A stretch of DNA of 64,000 bases from CAIXLI01 sp964587125 (GTDB taxonomy: Bacteria > Pseudomonadota > Alphaproteobacteria > UBA9219). The stretch covers positions 1-64,000 of the forward strand of contig CAZPKC010000012.1 in the NCBI GenBank assembly GCA_964587125.1. The letters run 5' to 3'. This document shows, piece after piece, positions 17,601-25,638 of this stretch (positions within the stretch are counted from its first letter, which is position 1; the number at the start of each line of letters is the position of its first letter). The notes beneath the pieces were generated by a model. The model searched no databases. It worked only from the letters and a program-made list of their open reading frames with translations, and was not told the DNA's origin. The position numbers and the translations under genes were made by a program.

Positions 17601-18515
17601 TTGATCTTGCTGATGGGAGGCAAGATCGGCGCTTCAAGCCAAGTAGGTTCGGGATCGACTTTCTGGTTTGCCATTCCCTTTGAAGTGACCGACAAGCTCC
17701 ACGAGGAAAAACACATCCGGCGGCAAAAGACCCTCCTTGGGATCGTCCCGCCGAAGGACGCGCATATCCTCGTAGCCGAAGACCATCCCTTGAATCAGCT
17801 CCTTATCAAACGGTTGCTGGACAAATTCGGCATCGGCGCCGTGGAAATCGTGCCCAACGGCAATGAGGTGCTGAAAGCCTATGAAAACGGCCTCTGGACG
17901 GCCATTCTTATGGACTGCCATATGCCTGAAAAGAACGGCTACGACGCGACAATCGCCATCAGGGAGCGGGAAAAAATAAATAAACGCCATGTGCCTATCA
18001 TCGCCATGACCGCAAATGCTATGGTCGGCGACAAGGAAAAGTGCTTACATTCGGGCATGGACGAATATGTCAGCAAACCGATTAACGTCGAGGAGCTGAA
18101 AGAGGTCCTCAGTCAGTGGATAGCTTTCAACGATGAGTCCTCAAAAGATAAATCAGGAGAATCCATGACCCAAGAAACGCCGCCCGTAGACCTGACGATG
18201 CTCAGAACCCTTACCGGAGGGGATACGGAAGTCGAAAAGGAACTCATGAAAACCTTTGTCGACCAATCCGACAAGAATCTGGAAACCTTGACGGAATACG
18301 GACCCTCGGAAGGCGACTGCAAACCGTGGATGGAAGCCGCGCATATGCTGAAAGGCGGCAGCGGCAGCATCGGCGCGGAAGCCTTGCGCCAGCTTTGCAG
18401 CGAGGCCCAGCTTTACAAGGGCGACTCCGTCGGACGCCTTCTTTTGCTCGAAAAAATCAGCGAAGAATATCTCCGCGTCAAAGAGCATTTGAAGAAAGAG
18501 GGTTTGTTATCTTAG
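14652..18515 (+). CDS. MHYT-domain hybrid sensor histidine kinase with PAS, receiver and HPt
   Basis: A 1287-residue phosphorelay protein. Residues 1-260 form a seven-helix MHYT membrane sensor with MHFVGM (about 75-80) and MHYTGM (about 140-145); the third repeat is degenerate (YYMSMA). MHYT domains are proposed to bind copper and sense oxygen, CO or NO. A periplasmic stretch (about 275-560) and another membrane helix near 570-590 follow. Then come a coiled coil, PAS (about 650-765), HisKA with His794, HATPase, a receiver with Asp1088 and an HPt domain with His1231 (AHMLKGGSGSIGA). The start is GTG 14652 after GGGGG. The output partner is not in the gene; DivK or the receivers nearby are possible. 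Confidence 0.88.
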   Translation: MEHHLLESFFLFGGLPANAEKGTYIPLLVFASYAVAAFGSYTGLSVARLILLSQTPIKKYILRWLAAFAYGSGFWAMHFVGMLAYQTQIEVSYDPWITFVSLLISIGIVYLVLKITRVTEMPSHLRIFLGSVLLGFGICAMHYTGMEAMRMNASLRFVPSLFFLSVLIAILASEAALETIFTIARFRGKDSVIGRIIAANILGAGICGAYYMSMAAAVFSPFSDNSWGIDHSSQFLALVILAVTTGLLFILTFAISNRAFLTIGCGALFALPLVIIIHQSISEMNIEVQNLRKEQLGIVYHQELAQLLHRLADIRDLAFVIRRGESGLSGQLVSETGEMKKSLAAVDGFDLASLDNEAIDQDWQSLKSEIAALPGAQSAKTPDEEFKQYSGASQSLVNFMNEVADDANLSAESGTDKDFMFDYSIHIIPQIWQVLSGLRSDAAGMLASGVPLEQWTDEEKFKLKNSLYLLAAYDEELEGRLKMARLSNSKPLHLSDYHDHIVGPLLQILTGSVEQMLSSRGRAMSGAEMFSLATDSLASLDPFYDKPTTAFLDLLKQREKARVFSRNLMFYSSSAAFAGFIALFVFLNRTLLKTERAQKIALQTQEELAVRLAEKERLEKQMQEYTDRLELARFDVMEVNTKLKEEEAKIRAIMDNVLEGIVALDESGAILAFNKAAEHVFGYKSGEVVGQPVSLLVPPEHKSATEARIKRYIETREAGIVGVERETVGQRKDGSLFPAMSVMSEVVLGRARLFIVLVRDITAQKEKEEDLLRLKERAETANKTKSEFLANMSHELRTPLNSVFGMTRLLLGTKLTTEQQDLANLVLLSSNTLMEIVNDILDLSKIEAGEVTLERIGFDPRQVLHSVVRALAHAAREKHVPIVRLYENETLPYLIGDPLRVGRIVTNLLSNAIKYTDVGHIEVRAHTKKLDETHVDLCCEVTDTGIGIPENKLESVFDKFVQADNSTTRKYGGTGLGLAITRELILLMGGKIGASSQVGSGSTFWFAIPFEVTDKLHEEKHIRRQKTLLGIVPPKDAHILVAEDHPLNQLLIKRLLDKFGIGAVEIVPNGNEVLKAYENGLWTAILMDCHMPEKNGYDATIAIREREKINKRHVPIIAMTANAMVGDKEKCLHSGMDEYVSKPINVEELKEVLSQWIAFNDESSKDKSGESMTQETPPVDLTMLRTLTGGDTEVEKELMKTFVDQSDKNLETLTEYGPSEGDCKPWMEAAHMLKGGSGSIGAEALRQLCSEAQLYKGDSVGRLLLLEKISEEYLRVKEHLKKEGLLS

Positions 18516-18908
18516 AAAGTCGATGACGTCATCCACAATCGATCCTTTTTTTCCGGAACCTTCCGCTGCGGAATCGGACTCTGCGGTTTTATCAACCACC
18601 GGAACCGGGTGCTTTCCCGCAAGTTCATCTTGGTAGTCTTGCGGCGTCAAGGGATAGCGATTCTGCGGTTCGACATTGACGAGACGGCTCGGAGGAACAT
18701 CCTGCGCCCTGGTATAGCATTCCGGATCGCCCATCGTGGTATAACACCAGGTTTCATGTTGAGGAATTTGGCTTTTCGTATCGGCGGGCGGCAGTTTGTC
18801 CGGGCGCGATAAAGCGACCGATGCCGCGCTTTCGGCAACGGCGGCTTGCTGCGTGCATCCCGCCAGCGCAATAGCCGTGAAAATCAACGACGTCAGAGTT
18901 TTTTTCAT
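18507..18908 (-). CDS. Small outer-membrane-type lipoprotein, unknown function
   Basis: A 133-residue protein with a lipoprotein signal peptide (MKKTLTSL..., lipobox LAGC, acylated Cys18). The mature part is polar and proline-rich, with ETWCYTTMGDPECYTRAQ holding two cysteines that could form a disulphide. No family is recognised with certainty; similar short lipoproteins occur in alphaproteobacteria. The gene is convergent with the MHYT kinase, and the two stops overlap by 9 bp. Confidence 0.7.
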   Translation of the reverse strand: MKKTLTSLIFTAIALAGCTQQAAVAESAASVALSRPDKLPPADTKSQIPQHETWCYTTMGDPECYTRAQDVPPSRLVNVEPQNRYPLTPQDYQDELAGKHPVPVVDKTAESDSAAEGSGKKGSIVDDVIDFLR

Positions 18909-18961
18909 GACAAGGAACCTTTCAGAAGCCCCCCCGTCTTTGAAAGGGGAAGTTAGAAAAC

Positions 18962-19819
18962 CTAAAGTCTCTTATACCCGGGCATGAGCGAATATCCAAG
19001 CAAACGCATCATCAGTTGCCGGTGCAGATCGTTGGCGTCCGGCTGTGGGAAAAGACGGTTAACCTTTTCAAGGCATTGAGCCCAATCGCAGCCAATATAA
19101 AACGAATGGCGCATCATATTGGCGGCAAGAGCCGGCAGTTCTTCAAAGCGGCTTTCGATCGTGGAGGGGCTTTCGATCCGGATGGACGTGACGAAAGGAA
19201 AAACGCAATGGACGCGTATTTTCCCTTCATAGCAAAGCTTGCGGATAAAAAGGTCTATCGGCAACGCGGCGCCTGCCCTCAGCTCTTCTTCATAAAACGA
19301 CGCCAGCTTGCCGACCGATTGCGGATTGACGAGAAACGAGCTGGTCGCGCCAAAAACAAGCTCGCGCATATCCAGAATTTCGAAAGTGGCCTTTTTAATT
19401 TTTCCCTGCGCATCGCGTTGCACGCTCGTGTCGTAAGCGGCTTTATAGCCGGGGCAAAGCGCATTCGAAACTGGGACGGAGACATCGGTAAAAATAATAT
19501 CGGCCTTCGCCAGATGGCCGCCGTCGATAACCAGATCGAGAATGCCTTCCATTTGCGGCGACAGGACGACGTCGTCCTCGATCACATGCAGGGGCTGGGT
19601 GCAATTCCTGTTTTCCGTCAACAACCTGTAATGCGAGATGAAGCAGCCAAGTTCCCCCTCCTTCAAAGGCAGGGGGTTGGGAAAATTAAGCGAGTTTCCG
19701 TCGCTTGCGGGAAAACGCGCGTAACGACTCTCAAGGCCGCAACGAGCCAATTCGCCTTCGATATCCGCGCGGCGGTCGGGACTGCGATCGAGGTTAATGT
19801 AAAAACCGGCGTATTTCAT
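18962..19819 (-). CDS. Glycosyltransferase family 25 (LPS biosynthesis type)
   Basis: A 285-residue GT25 protein. The opening YAGFYINLDRSPDR and the segment GELGCFISHYRLL are the two best family markers. The metal-binding motif is VIEDDVVLSP, with the catalytic EDD. GT25 enzymes add galactose or glucose to lipooligosaccharide. The ATG at 19819 begins the family domain; an in-frame ATG at 19948 would add 43 residues with no family match. It has no signal peptide and is expected in the cytoplasm. Neighbouring genes are unrelated; aspS is divergent. Confidence 0.82.
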   Translation of the reverse strand: MKYAGFYINLDRSPDRRADIEGELARCGLESRYARFPASDGNSLNFPNPLPLKEGELGCFISHYRLLTENRNCTQPLHVIEDDVVLSPQMEGILDLVIDGGHLAKADIIFTDVSVPVSNALCPGYKAAYDTSVQRDAQGKIKKATFEILDMRELVFGATSSFLVNPQSVGKLASFYEEELRAGAALPIDLFIRKLCYEGKIRVHCVFPFVTSIRIESPSTIESRFEELPALAANMMRHSFYIGCDWAQCLEKVNRLFPQPDANDLHRQLMMRLLGYSLMPGYKRL

Positions 19820-19998
19820 GAAAAAGGAAGGGATTTGTTTCCGAGTTTTAAATTCTAGTCCACGATCTTGCCTGATGGAAGCTTTATTAAAAAACAAGGC
19901 GTTGGCGTCATTTTTCTGCGGGAATGAAAATTGACGCAACGCCCACAAATCGTTAATGTCCCACGCTTAATAAACCATAACCCTTGAACGTTTTTATC

Positions 19999-21819
19999 AT
20001 GCATCCCTATCGCACCCATACCTGCGGCGAACTTCGCCTTTCTCATAAAGACCAGACCGTCCGGCTTTCCGGCTGGGTGCATCGCAAACGCGACCACGGA
20101 AGCCTTTTGTTTATCGATCTGCGCGATCATTACGGCATGACGCAATGCGTGATCGACCGATCCAGCCCTCTTTTGCCCGCCGTCGAGCAGGTTAAGAATG
20201 AAAGCGTCGTCACGATCACGGGCAAAGTCGTGCAGCGCCCCGCCGACACCCGAAACGAAAAATTGCCGACCGGAGAAATAGAAATCGACATCGCGGAATT
20301 TTTGGTGCAAAGCGCGGCGGAGCCTTTACCGCTTCAGGTCAATGCCGAGTTCGACACCGAAACGGGCGAATCCACGCGCCTGCAATACCGCTTCCTTGAC
20401 CTGCGCCGCGAACAAATGCAGCGCAATTTGAAACTTCGTTCGGACGTGATCGCTTCGCTGCGCCGCCGGATGTGGGCGCAAGGCTTCCGCGAATATCAGA
20501 CGCCGATTCTCACGTCCTCAAGCCCCGAAGGCGCGCGCGATTTTCTGGTGCCTTCCCGCCTTCACGCGGGAAAATTCTACGCGTTGCCGCAAGCGCCGCA
20601 GCAGTTCAAGCAGCTTCTGATGATTGCGGGCTATGACCGCTATTTCCAGATTGCGCCGTGTTTCCGCGACGAAGATTCCCGCGCCGACCGCAGCCCGGGC
20701 GAATTTTACCAGCTCGATTTCGAAATGAGCTATGTCACGCAGGAAGACGTATTCAATACGATCGAACCCGTCATTCACGGGGTTTTCGAGGAATTTGCTG
20801 ACTTCAATAAAGAAAAGAAATGGACGGTCGATTCGCTGCCGTTTGTTCGCATCCCCTTTGACGAAGCGATGCTGAAATACGGCTCGGACAAGCCGGATTT
20901 GAGGAATCCGTTGCTCATTACGGATGTCACAAGCGTCTTTAAACGCGCCGATGTCGAATTCCGCGCGTTTCGCGAAATTATCAACAAAGGCGGCGTCGTC
21001 CGCGCCATTCGCGCGCCGAAAGTTTCCGCGCGTCCGCGCAGCTTCTTCGACAAGCTCAACGACTGGGCGAAGGAAATAGGAGCGCCGGGGCTTGGCTATA
21101 TCACGTTTGAAAACGGCGCAGGCAAAGGCCCGATCGCGCGTTTTGTCGTGCCGGAAGCGCAGAAAGAATTGCGCGCGTTGTCGGGCTGCGAGGACGGCGA
21201 CGCCGTATTCTTTGTCTGCGACGAAAAGTCCAAAGCCGCGAAAATGGCCGGAGCGGCGCGCACGAAAATCGCGGAAGATATGGATGTCATCGAAAAAGAC
21301 GCTTTCCGTTTCTGCTGGATCGTCGATTTCCCGATGTACGAATACGACGAGGAACGCAAGAAAATCGACTTTTCCCACAATCCCTTCTCGATGCCGCAGG
21401 GCGGCCTCGAAGCTCTGCAAACGCAAGACCCTTTGACGATCAAGGCGTTTCAGTACGATATTGTTTGCAACGGCATCGAGTTGTCGTCGGGCGCGCTTCG
21501 CAACCATCTGCCCGAAGTCATGTATAAGGCGTTCGAAATCGCCGGATACACGCGCGAGGAGTTGGAAACGCGCTTCGGCGGCATATTATCGGCTTTAAAA
21601 CTTGGCGCGCCTCCGCACGGCGGCTCGGCTCCGGGGGTTGATCGCATCGTCATGCTTCTTGCCGACGAACCCAACATTCGCGAGATCATCGCCTTCCCCT
21701 TAAATCAACAGGCGGAAGATTTAATGATGCAGGCGCCTAATACCGTTCCGCCCGACAGGCTGAAAGAACTGCACATCAAGCTCGATCTGCCTGTAAAAAA
21801 ACAAGCGGAAACGAAATAG
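19999..21819 (+). CDS. aspS: Aspartyl-tRNA synthetase
   Basis: A 606-residue class II synthetase charging tRNA-Asp. The N-terminal anticodon-binding OB-fold starts with HPYRTHTCGEL and GWVHRKRDHGSLLFIDLRD. Class II motif 2 is visible as CFRDEDSRADRSPGEFYQLD, and motif 3 as GGSAPGVDRIVMLL near the C-terminus. A GAD-type insertion domain lies between. The length fits the bacterial type. The ATG at 19999 is preferred to the TTG at 19984. The sequence alone does not settle whether it also charges tRNA-Asn. Confidence 0.96.
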   Translation: MHPYRTHTCGELRLSHKDQTVRLSGWVHRKRDHGSLLFIDLRDHYGMTQCVIDRSSPLLPAVEQVKNESVVTITGKVVQRPADTRNEKLPTGEIEIDIAEFLVQSAAEPLPLQVNAEFDTETGESTRLQYRFLDLRREQMQRNLKLRSDVIASLRRRMWAQGFREYQTPILTSSSPEGARDFLVPSRLHAGKFYALPQAPQQFKQLLMIAGYDRYFQIAPCFRDEDSRADRSPGEFYQLDFEMSYVTQEDVFNTIEPVIHGVFEEFADFNKEKKWTVDSLPFVRIPFDEAMLKYGSDKPDLRNPLLITDVTSVFKRADVEFRAFREIINKGGVVRAIRAPKVSARPRSFFDKLNDWAKEIGAPGLGYITFENGAGKGPIARFVVPEAQKELRALSGCEDGDAVFFVCDEKSKAAKMAGAARTKIAEDMDVIEKDAFRFCWIVDFPMYEYDEERKKIDFSHNPFSMPQGGLEALQTQDPLTIKAFQYDIVCNGIELSSGALRNHLPEVMYKAFEIAGYTREELETRFGGILSALKLGAPPHGGSAPGVDRIVMLLADEPNIREIIAFPLNQQAEDLMMQAPNTVPPDRLKELHIKLDLPVKKQAETK

Positions 21820-22125
21820 CTATTCCAACGCGAACAATTTCTGAAAATGCGCTAACGCGAACATTTTTTTGACTTGCCCTTCGACGCCTTTGATGACGAG
21901 GCTTTTCTGTTTTTTCTCGACGGCGTCGTGCGCCAAAAGCAACATGCCGAGAGCCGCCGAATCGACGAATTCAAGCTTATCCATATGAAAAACGATTTGC
22001 CGGATGTTCTCGTCGGCCTCTATTTTCTTTAAAATTTCCCGAAATGCCGGATGATCCCCAAAGGTGAAAAAGCCGCAAAGATCGACGTCAAAGACCCCCT
22101 CTTGCGTGTGTTGGACAATGTCCAT
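21820..22125 (-). CDS. STAS-domain protein (anti-sigma factor antagonist type)
   Basis: A 101-residue single STAS domain. The loop carrying the regulatory serine reads VDSAALGMLLL, the same arrangement as in SpoIIAA/RsbV, where this serine is phosphorylated by the anti-sigma kinase. The start is ATG 22125 (MDIVQHT); an ATG at 22179 would add 18 residues. The gene abuts the aspS stop (convergent). Because an RsbU-type phosphatase and an RsbW-type ATPase lie 2-4 kb away, it could be their switch partner; this is inference. Confidence 0.82.
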   Translation of the reverse strand: MDIVQHTQEGVFDVDLCGFFTFGDHPAFREILKKIEADENIRQIVFHMDKLEFVDSAALGMLLLAHDAVEKKQKSLVIKGVEGQVKKMFALAHFQKLFALE

Positions 22126-22246
22126 CGCTTTCCTCCCGAAACTTTGTTTCAGGCTACCAGCAAGTCTTTCCAAAAACAACTTTGACGAGAAAAACGGGGA
22201 TTAAATCTCGCTTCGCCGTTTTCCTCAAATGTTGTATGAGAAACCC

Positions 22247-23008
22247 ATGTCGTCGGACATCACAGAAAATCAATTTGCGGAAAGCATCCGCGACCGGCTC
22301 GTCAAGCAGCTCGTTGCCGTCAACGAACAGCTTGAGCAGTTCGCCTACGTCGCCTCGCATGATCTGCGCGAACCCTTGAGAATTATCGTTTGCTTCACCG
22401 ACCTTCTGGCCAAGGAATACGGCGACAGGCTGGACGACACGGGGCGCAAATACATGGAAATCAACCGGCAGGCGGCGAAGAAAATGGAAGCGATGGTCGC
22501 CGACCTTTTGGAATACGGGCGCTTGGGGCAAAGCGTCGACCGCCGCGCCGAAACGGACTGCAACGCTATTTTGCAGCAAGCCTTGGATGCCTTGAGCGAA
22601 TCCATAAAATCGACGCAAGCCGATATCCGGAACGATCCCCTGCCGACGGCATGGGCCAACCCGCTTCACCTCTCGCGCCTGTTCCAGAATCTCATCGGCA
22701 ACGCGCTGAAGTATCAAACCGTCGGCAAGCCTCCGGTCATTCGCATCGCCGCGAAAGATAAAGGCGATCATTTTTTGTTCTCCGTTTCCGACAACGGCAT
22801 CGGGATCGAACCGATGTATCTGGAAACTATTTTCGCCCCGTTTAAACGGCTGCATAGCGACGATCAGTACGCCGGAACCGGCATCGGCCTTGCGATTTGC
22901 AAGCGGATCGTGGAGGGATTCGGCGGAAAAATTTGGGCCGAATCGGCGCCGGACGAAGGCAGCGCCTTCTTCTTCACGTTGCCGAAAAGAGCGCCTCAGC
23001 AAGAATAG
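22247..23008 (+). CDS. Histidine kinase, phytochrome-kinase type, no sensor domain
   Basis: A 253-residue kinase made of HisKA and HATPase domains only. The acceptor histidine lies in FAYVASHDLREPLRII, the sequence typical of bacteriophytochrome-associated kinases. The ATPase shows DNGIGI and GTGIGLAICKRIVEGFGG. It lacks transmembrane, PAS and GAF domains, so it must take its signal from a partner. The start is taken as ATG 22247; an ATG at 22229 is possible. The gene ends 3 bp before the convergent XRE-receiver gene, whose receiver resembles phytochrome-partner regulators. That pairing is suggested by position and type, not shown. Confidence 0.83.
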   Translation: MSSDITENQFAESIRDRLVKQLVAVNEQLEQFAYVASHDLREPLRIIVCFTDLLAKEYGDRLDDTGRKYMEINRQAAKKMEAMVADLLEYGRLGQSVDRRAETDCNAILQQALDALSESIKSTQADIRNDPLPTAWANPLHLSRLFQNLIGNALKYQTVGKPPVIRIAAKDKGDHFLFSVSDNGIGIEPMYLETIFAPFKRLHSDDQYAGTGIGLAICKRIVEGFGGKIWAESAPDEGSAFFFTLPKRAPQQE

Positions 23009-23011
23009 GTA

Positions 23012-23725
23012 TTATGCGTATGGCAGCGCGACGATTTTCGACCAATACTTCACGACGCTGGCCATGCACTCCACATATTCTTTCAACTCGACGGCCTTCT
23101 GAATAAACCCCGCCGCGCCCAACCGGTAGGCTTCGATCATGTCCCCCATGCTGATGCTGTTGGTCAAAATCACCACGGGTATTTTCTGCAGCTTGGAATT
23201 TTTCTTGATCGATTTGAGAAACGTCAATCCGCTGACCTTCGGCAGGGAAAGATCGAGCATAATAAGAGCGGGCAGTTTCTGGTTAAACTTCGTTTCGTGA
23301 TTTTGCAGAAAATCCATTGCCGTGTCGATGTCGTGAAACGTCTGCACGTCGACCGATCCTTCGTTTTCGTTCAATGCCTTTTTGAACAAGATGACATCGG
23401 CGGGATTGTCTTCGATCAGAAGAATGCGAAAAGTTTCCGCTCTCGTTTTCTGTATCAGGCTGGGATCGATGCGCTCGCCGATGGATTCTTCCAAGCGCAG
23501 CCCCTCGTAAAAATAATTGGGGGGCACGTTAAGAATCCTCGCGAACAAAAGCAGCTTGCCCGCCGACACGTGGCTGGCGCCCGTCTCGTACTTCTGCATC
23601 TGCTGATAAGAAAACCCCATCAGTTCCGCAAGTTCGGACTGACTGAGTTTAAGAAGCTTTCGCCTGTCCCTGATACGCTGGCCTATGTAGGCATAGATTG
23701 ATTCTTGATGTTCCGTAGTATTCAT
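23012..23725 (-). CDS. XRE-family DNA-binding domain fused to a Rcp1-like receiver
   Basis: A 237-residue protein with two domains. Residues 10-75 form a Cro/CI-type helix-turn-helix (IRDRRKLLKLSQSELAELMG, then YQQMQKYETGASHVSAG). Residues about 97-225 form a receiver with IEDNPAD as acidic pocket, MLDLSLPKVSG with the acceptor Asp, and the switch Thr in VVILTNS; the usual Lys-Pro reads QKAVE. The receiver resembles CheY-like Rcp1 proteins that serve phytochrome kinases. XRE-receiver fusions are uncommon. GAGG precedes the ATG by 6 nt. A long AT-rich control region lies upstream. Confidence 0.8.
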   Translation of the reverse strand: MNTTEHQESIYAYIGQRIRDRRKLLKLSQSELAELMGFSYQQMQKYETGASHVSAGKLLLFARILNVPPNYFYEGLRLEESIGERIDPSLIQKTRAETFRILLIEDNPADVILFKKALNENEGSVDVQTFHDIDTAMDFLQNHETKFNQKLPALIMLDLSLPKVSGLTFLKSIKKNSKLQKIPVVILTNSISMGDMIEAYRLGAAGFIQKAVELKEYVECMASVVKYWSKIVALPYA

Positions 23726-24045
23726 GCATGCCTCGAATCAAAAATAGAGTGTCAATTTGGGCAATAATTCAATCCATATACAACCTTGGATTGCAAGCCT
23801 TTACCCATAATCACATTAGAGTATGCACAATTTATTAATTTTTTGCCTATTTTCCCTAATGTAAGAGCATCTTAGCCTTTTCCTACAGTTAGTTTAGAAA
23901 ATATCGAATTTTGTGACTATTGGACAACACAAACTATAAGTTGTATTATTGAAAGAAATACCGACTAAGACCAATTAAAATGTTTATCCGTTCTAAAACT
24001 TTTTAATTGAGACTGTCCTTCTCTTTTCCACCACCTCTTATCCCC
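23726..24045. promoter_or_regulatory. AT-rich divergent control region between XRE-receiver and HPt genes
   Basis: About 320 bp clearly richer in A and T than the flanks, without a coding frame I can support. For the rightward genes, TTGGAC at 23920-23925 and TATTAT at 23944-23949, 18 bp apart, make a plausible sigma-70 promoter. For the leftward gene, a TTGACA-like hexamer lies close to its start but has no good -10 partner. The XRE protein may bind here; no operator can be named. Confidence 0.4.
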
Positions 24046-24429
24046 GTGCAACCCTTTATCGGCACTATCGAAATTGAGTTGCCCCCGATAGATTTCCGCC
24101 GGTTACACTTAATCGCGGAAACGGAAGGGGAAAAGGCGTCCTTTTTGGAAATCTTTTTCAAAACCGCGGAAGAGACTATCGCCGAGATGAAAGAAGCAAG
24201 CTGCAAAGACGCGAACGCTGAGTGGAAGAACGCCGCGCATAAACTGCGTGGCGCTTCGGCGAACATCGGCATGGCTGCGTTGGAAAAGCTTTGTCTCGAC
24301 TCCGAAAGAATAACATGGGCCGCAAGCGGCGCGCGCGGCGACATGCTGCAAAAGATCGCGGATGAAATCGCGCGCGTCAAAAATTTCATCGCGGAGAAAG
24401 ACCCTTTTCTCCTTGTCTCCGGAATATAA
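24046..24429 (+). CDS. HPt-domain phosphotransfer protein
   Basis: A 127-residue stand-alone HPt domain. The phosphoacceptor histidine lies in AAHKLRGASANIGM, and the upstream helix FFKTAEETIAEMKEA and downstream helix LEKLCLDSE fit the HPt four-helix bundle. The start is uncertain: GTG 46 nt into the open frame (24046) is chosen because the sequence from there begins the domain; TTG 24007 is also possible. It is followed after 4 bp by the receiver-phosphatase gene, so it is likely to pass phosphate to that receiver. Confidence 0.78.
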   Translation: MQPFIGTIEIELPPIDFRRLHLIAETEGEKASFLEIFFKTAEETIAEMKEASCKDANAEWKNAAHKLRGASANIGMAALEKLCLDSERITWAASGARGDMLQKIADEIARVKNFIAEKDPFLLVSGI

Positions 24430-24433
24430 AATC

Positions 24434-25624
24434 ATGCCTTCCATCGGGACTTCCGAAATATCCCAGCAGATTCTTTCCTCGCCAATTTTGATCGTGGACG
24501 ACGTTAAGATTAACTGCGTCTTTTTGGAAAAAACGCTGCATGCTCGCGGCTTTAATAATTTGCTGTCCGTCGCCAGCGCGGAAGAGGCTCTCGCCAAAAT
24601 CAAGGATTTCCGGCCCGATCTTGTCTTGCTCGATATTCTGATGCCGAACGGCATGGACGGATTCGAATGTTGCGAAAAATTGCGGCGCCAGAGCGAATAC
24701 CGCGACCTTCCCATTTTGGTCGAAACCTCAATCATCGAGCCGGAATTGCGCGTCAAGGCCTTCAAAATGGGCGCGACGGATTTTGTCAGCAAGCCCCTTG
24801 ACGCCGACGAGCTTTGCGCCCGCGTGCTCGTGCATCTGGAAAAACGCCACTCGCTCAAGATCCTTCAGATTTACAAAAATCGCATCGAAACCGAACTGGA
24901 AAGCGCGAGGCAGCTTCAGATCGGCATCTTGCCGGAACCCGACAAAATTGAAGAATGCGAACGGCGCTGCGGGTTGGCGTTCGCGGCGGCGTTCGAGTCC
25001 GCATCGGAAATAGGCGGCGATTTTTGGGGCATGCAGCCGCTTTTTCCCCACCAAACGGCTTTCTGGCTGGTCGATTTTTCGGGACACGGCATGCCCGCCG
25101 CGCTTAACGCTTTCCGGCTACACGCCTATCTAAAAGAACCCTCTCCCGAAGCCGCGCGCCCGGGCGACTATTTATCCCGCCTCAACGACAAGCTTTTAAA
25201 CCTTCTGCCGCGCGGCCAGTTCGCCACCATGTTTTACGGCATCGTCGATACGCAAAGCGGCCAATTGTTTTACTCCCGCGCCTATATGCCGGATCCCATC
25301 CTTCTGCACCGCGCAACGGGCAAAGCCGAAAAACTGGACGGCAGCGCGCCTCCTCTCGGCATAGGCATGCATCTTTATTCGACTCAGACGATTCCCTTTA
25401 CCCCGGACGACGTGTTGATTTTACACAGCGACGCCTTGACGGAGACCGTCGACGAAAAAGGGGAATTCATTTCGGAGGAACAACTCATGGAATGGATCGA
25501 GAAAAATTCCTCCGCGTCCGTTCCGGAACTCAAGGATAGTCTCTTGGCCCGATTCAAAGAACATGCCGGCGGCGACTTGCGCGACGATCTGACGATCGTC
25601 GTTTGCGCGCGCGTAAAAACTTAA
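24434..25624 (+). CDS. Response regulator with PP2C/SpoIIE serine phosphatase output (RsbU-like)
   Basis: A 396-residue protein with an N-terminal receiver (about residues 15-135, acidic pocket VDDVK and acceptor Asp in LLDILMP), a helical linker with the hallmark ESARQLQIGILPEP, and a SpoIIE-type PP2C domain. The metal-binding segments are SEIGGDFWG, LVDFSGHGMPA and GGDLRDDLTIV. Such regulators dephosphorylate an RsbV-type antagonist and so free a sigma factor or another target. The ATG at 24434 follows the HPt stop. The next gene is an RsbW-type ATPase. Confidence 0.87.
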   Translation: MPSIGTSEISQQILSSPILIVDDVKINCVFLEKTLHARGFNNLLSVASAEEALAKIKDFRPDLVLLDILMPNGMDGFECCEKLRRQSEYRDLPILVETSIIEPELRVKAFKMGATDFVSKPLDADELCARVLVHLEKRHSLKILQIYKNRIETELESARQLQIGILPEPDKIEECERRCGLAFAAAFESASEIGGDFWGMQPLFPHQTAFWLVDFSGHGMPAALNAFRLHAYLKEPSPEAARPGDYLSRLNDKLLNLLPRGQFATMFYGIVDTQSGQLFYSRAYMPDPILLHRATGKAEKLDGSAPPLGIGMHLYSTQTIPFTPDDVLILHSDALTETVDEKGEFISEEQLMEWIEKNSSASVPELKDSLLARFKEHAGGDLRDDLTIVVCARVKT

Positions 25625-25638
25625 GAAGGACTTTCGCC

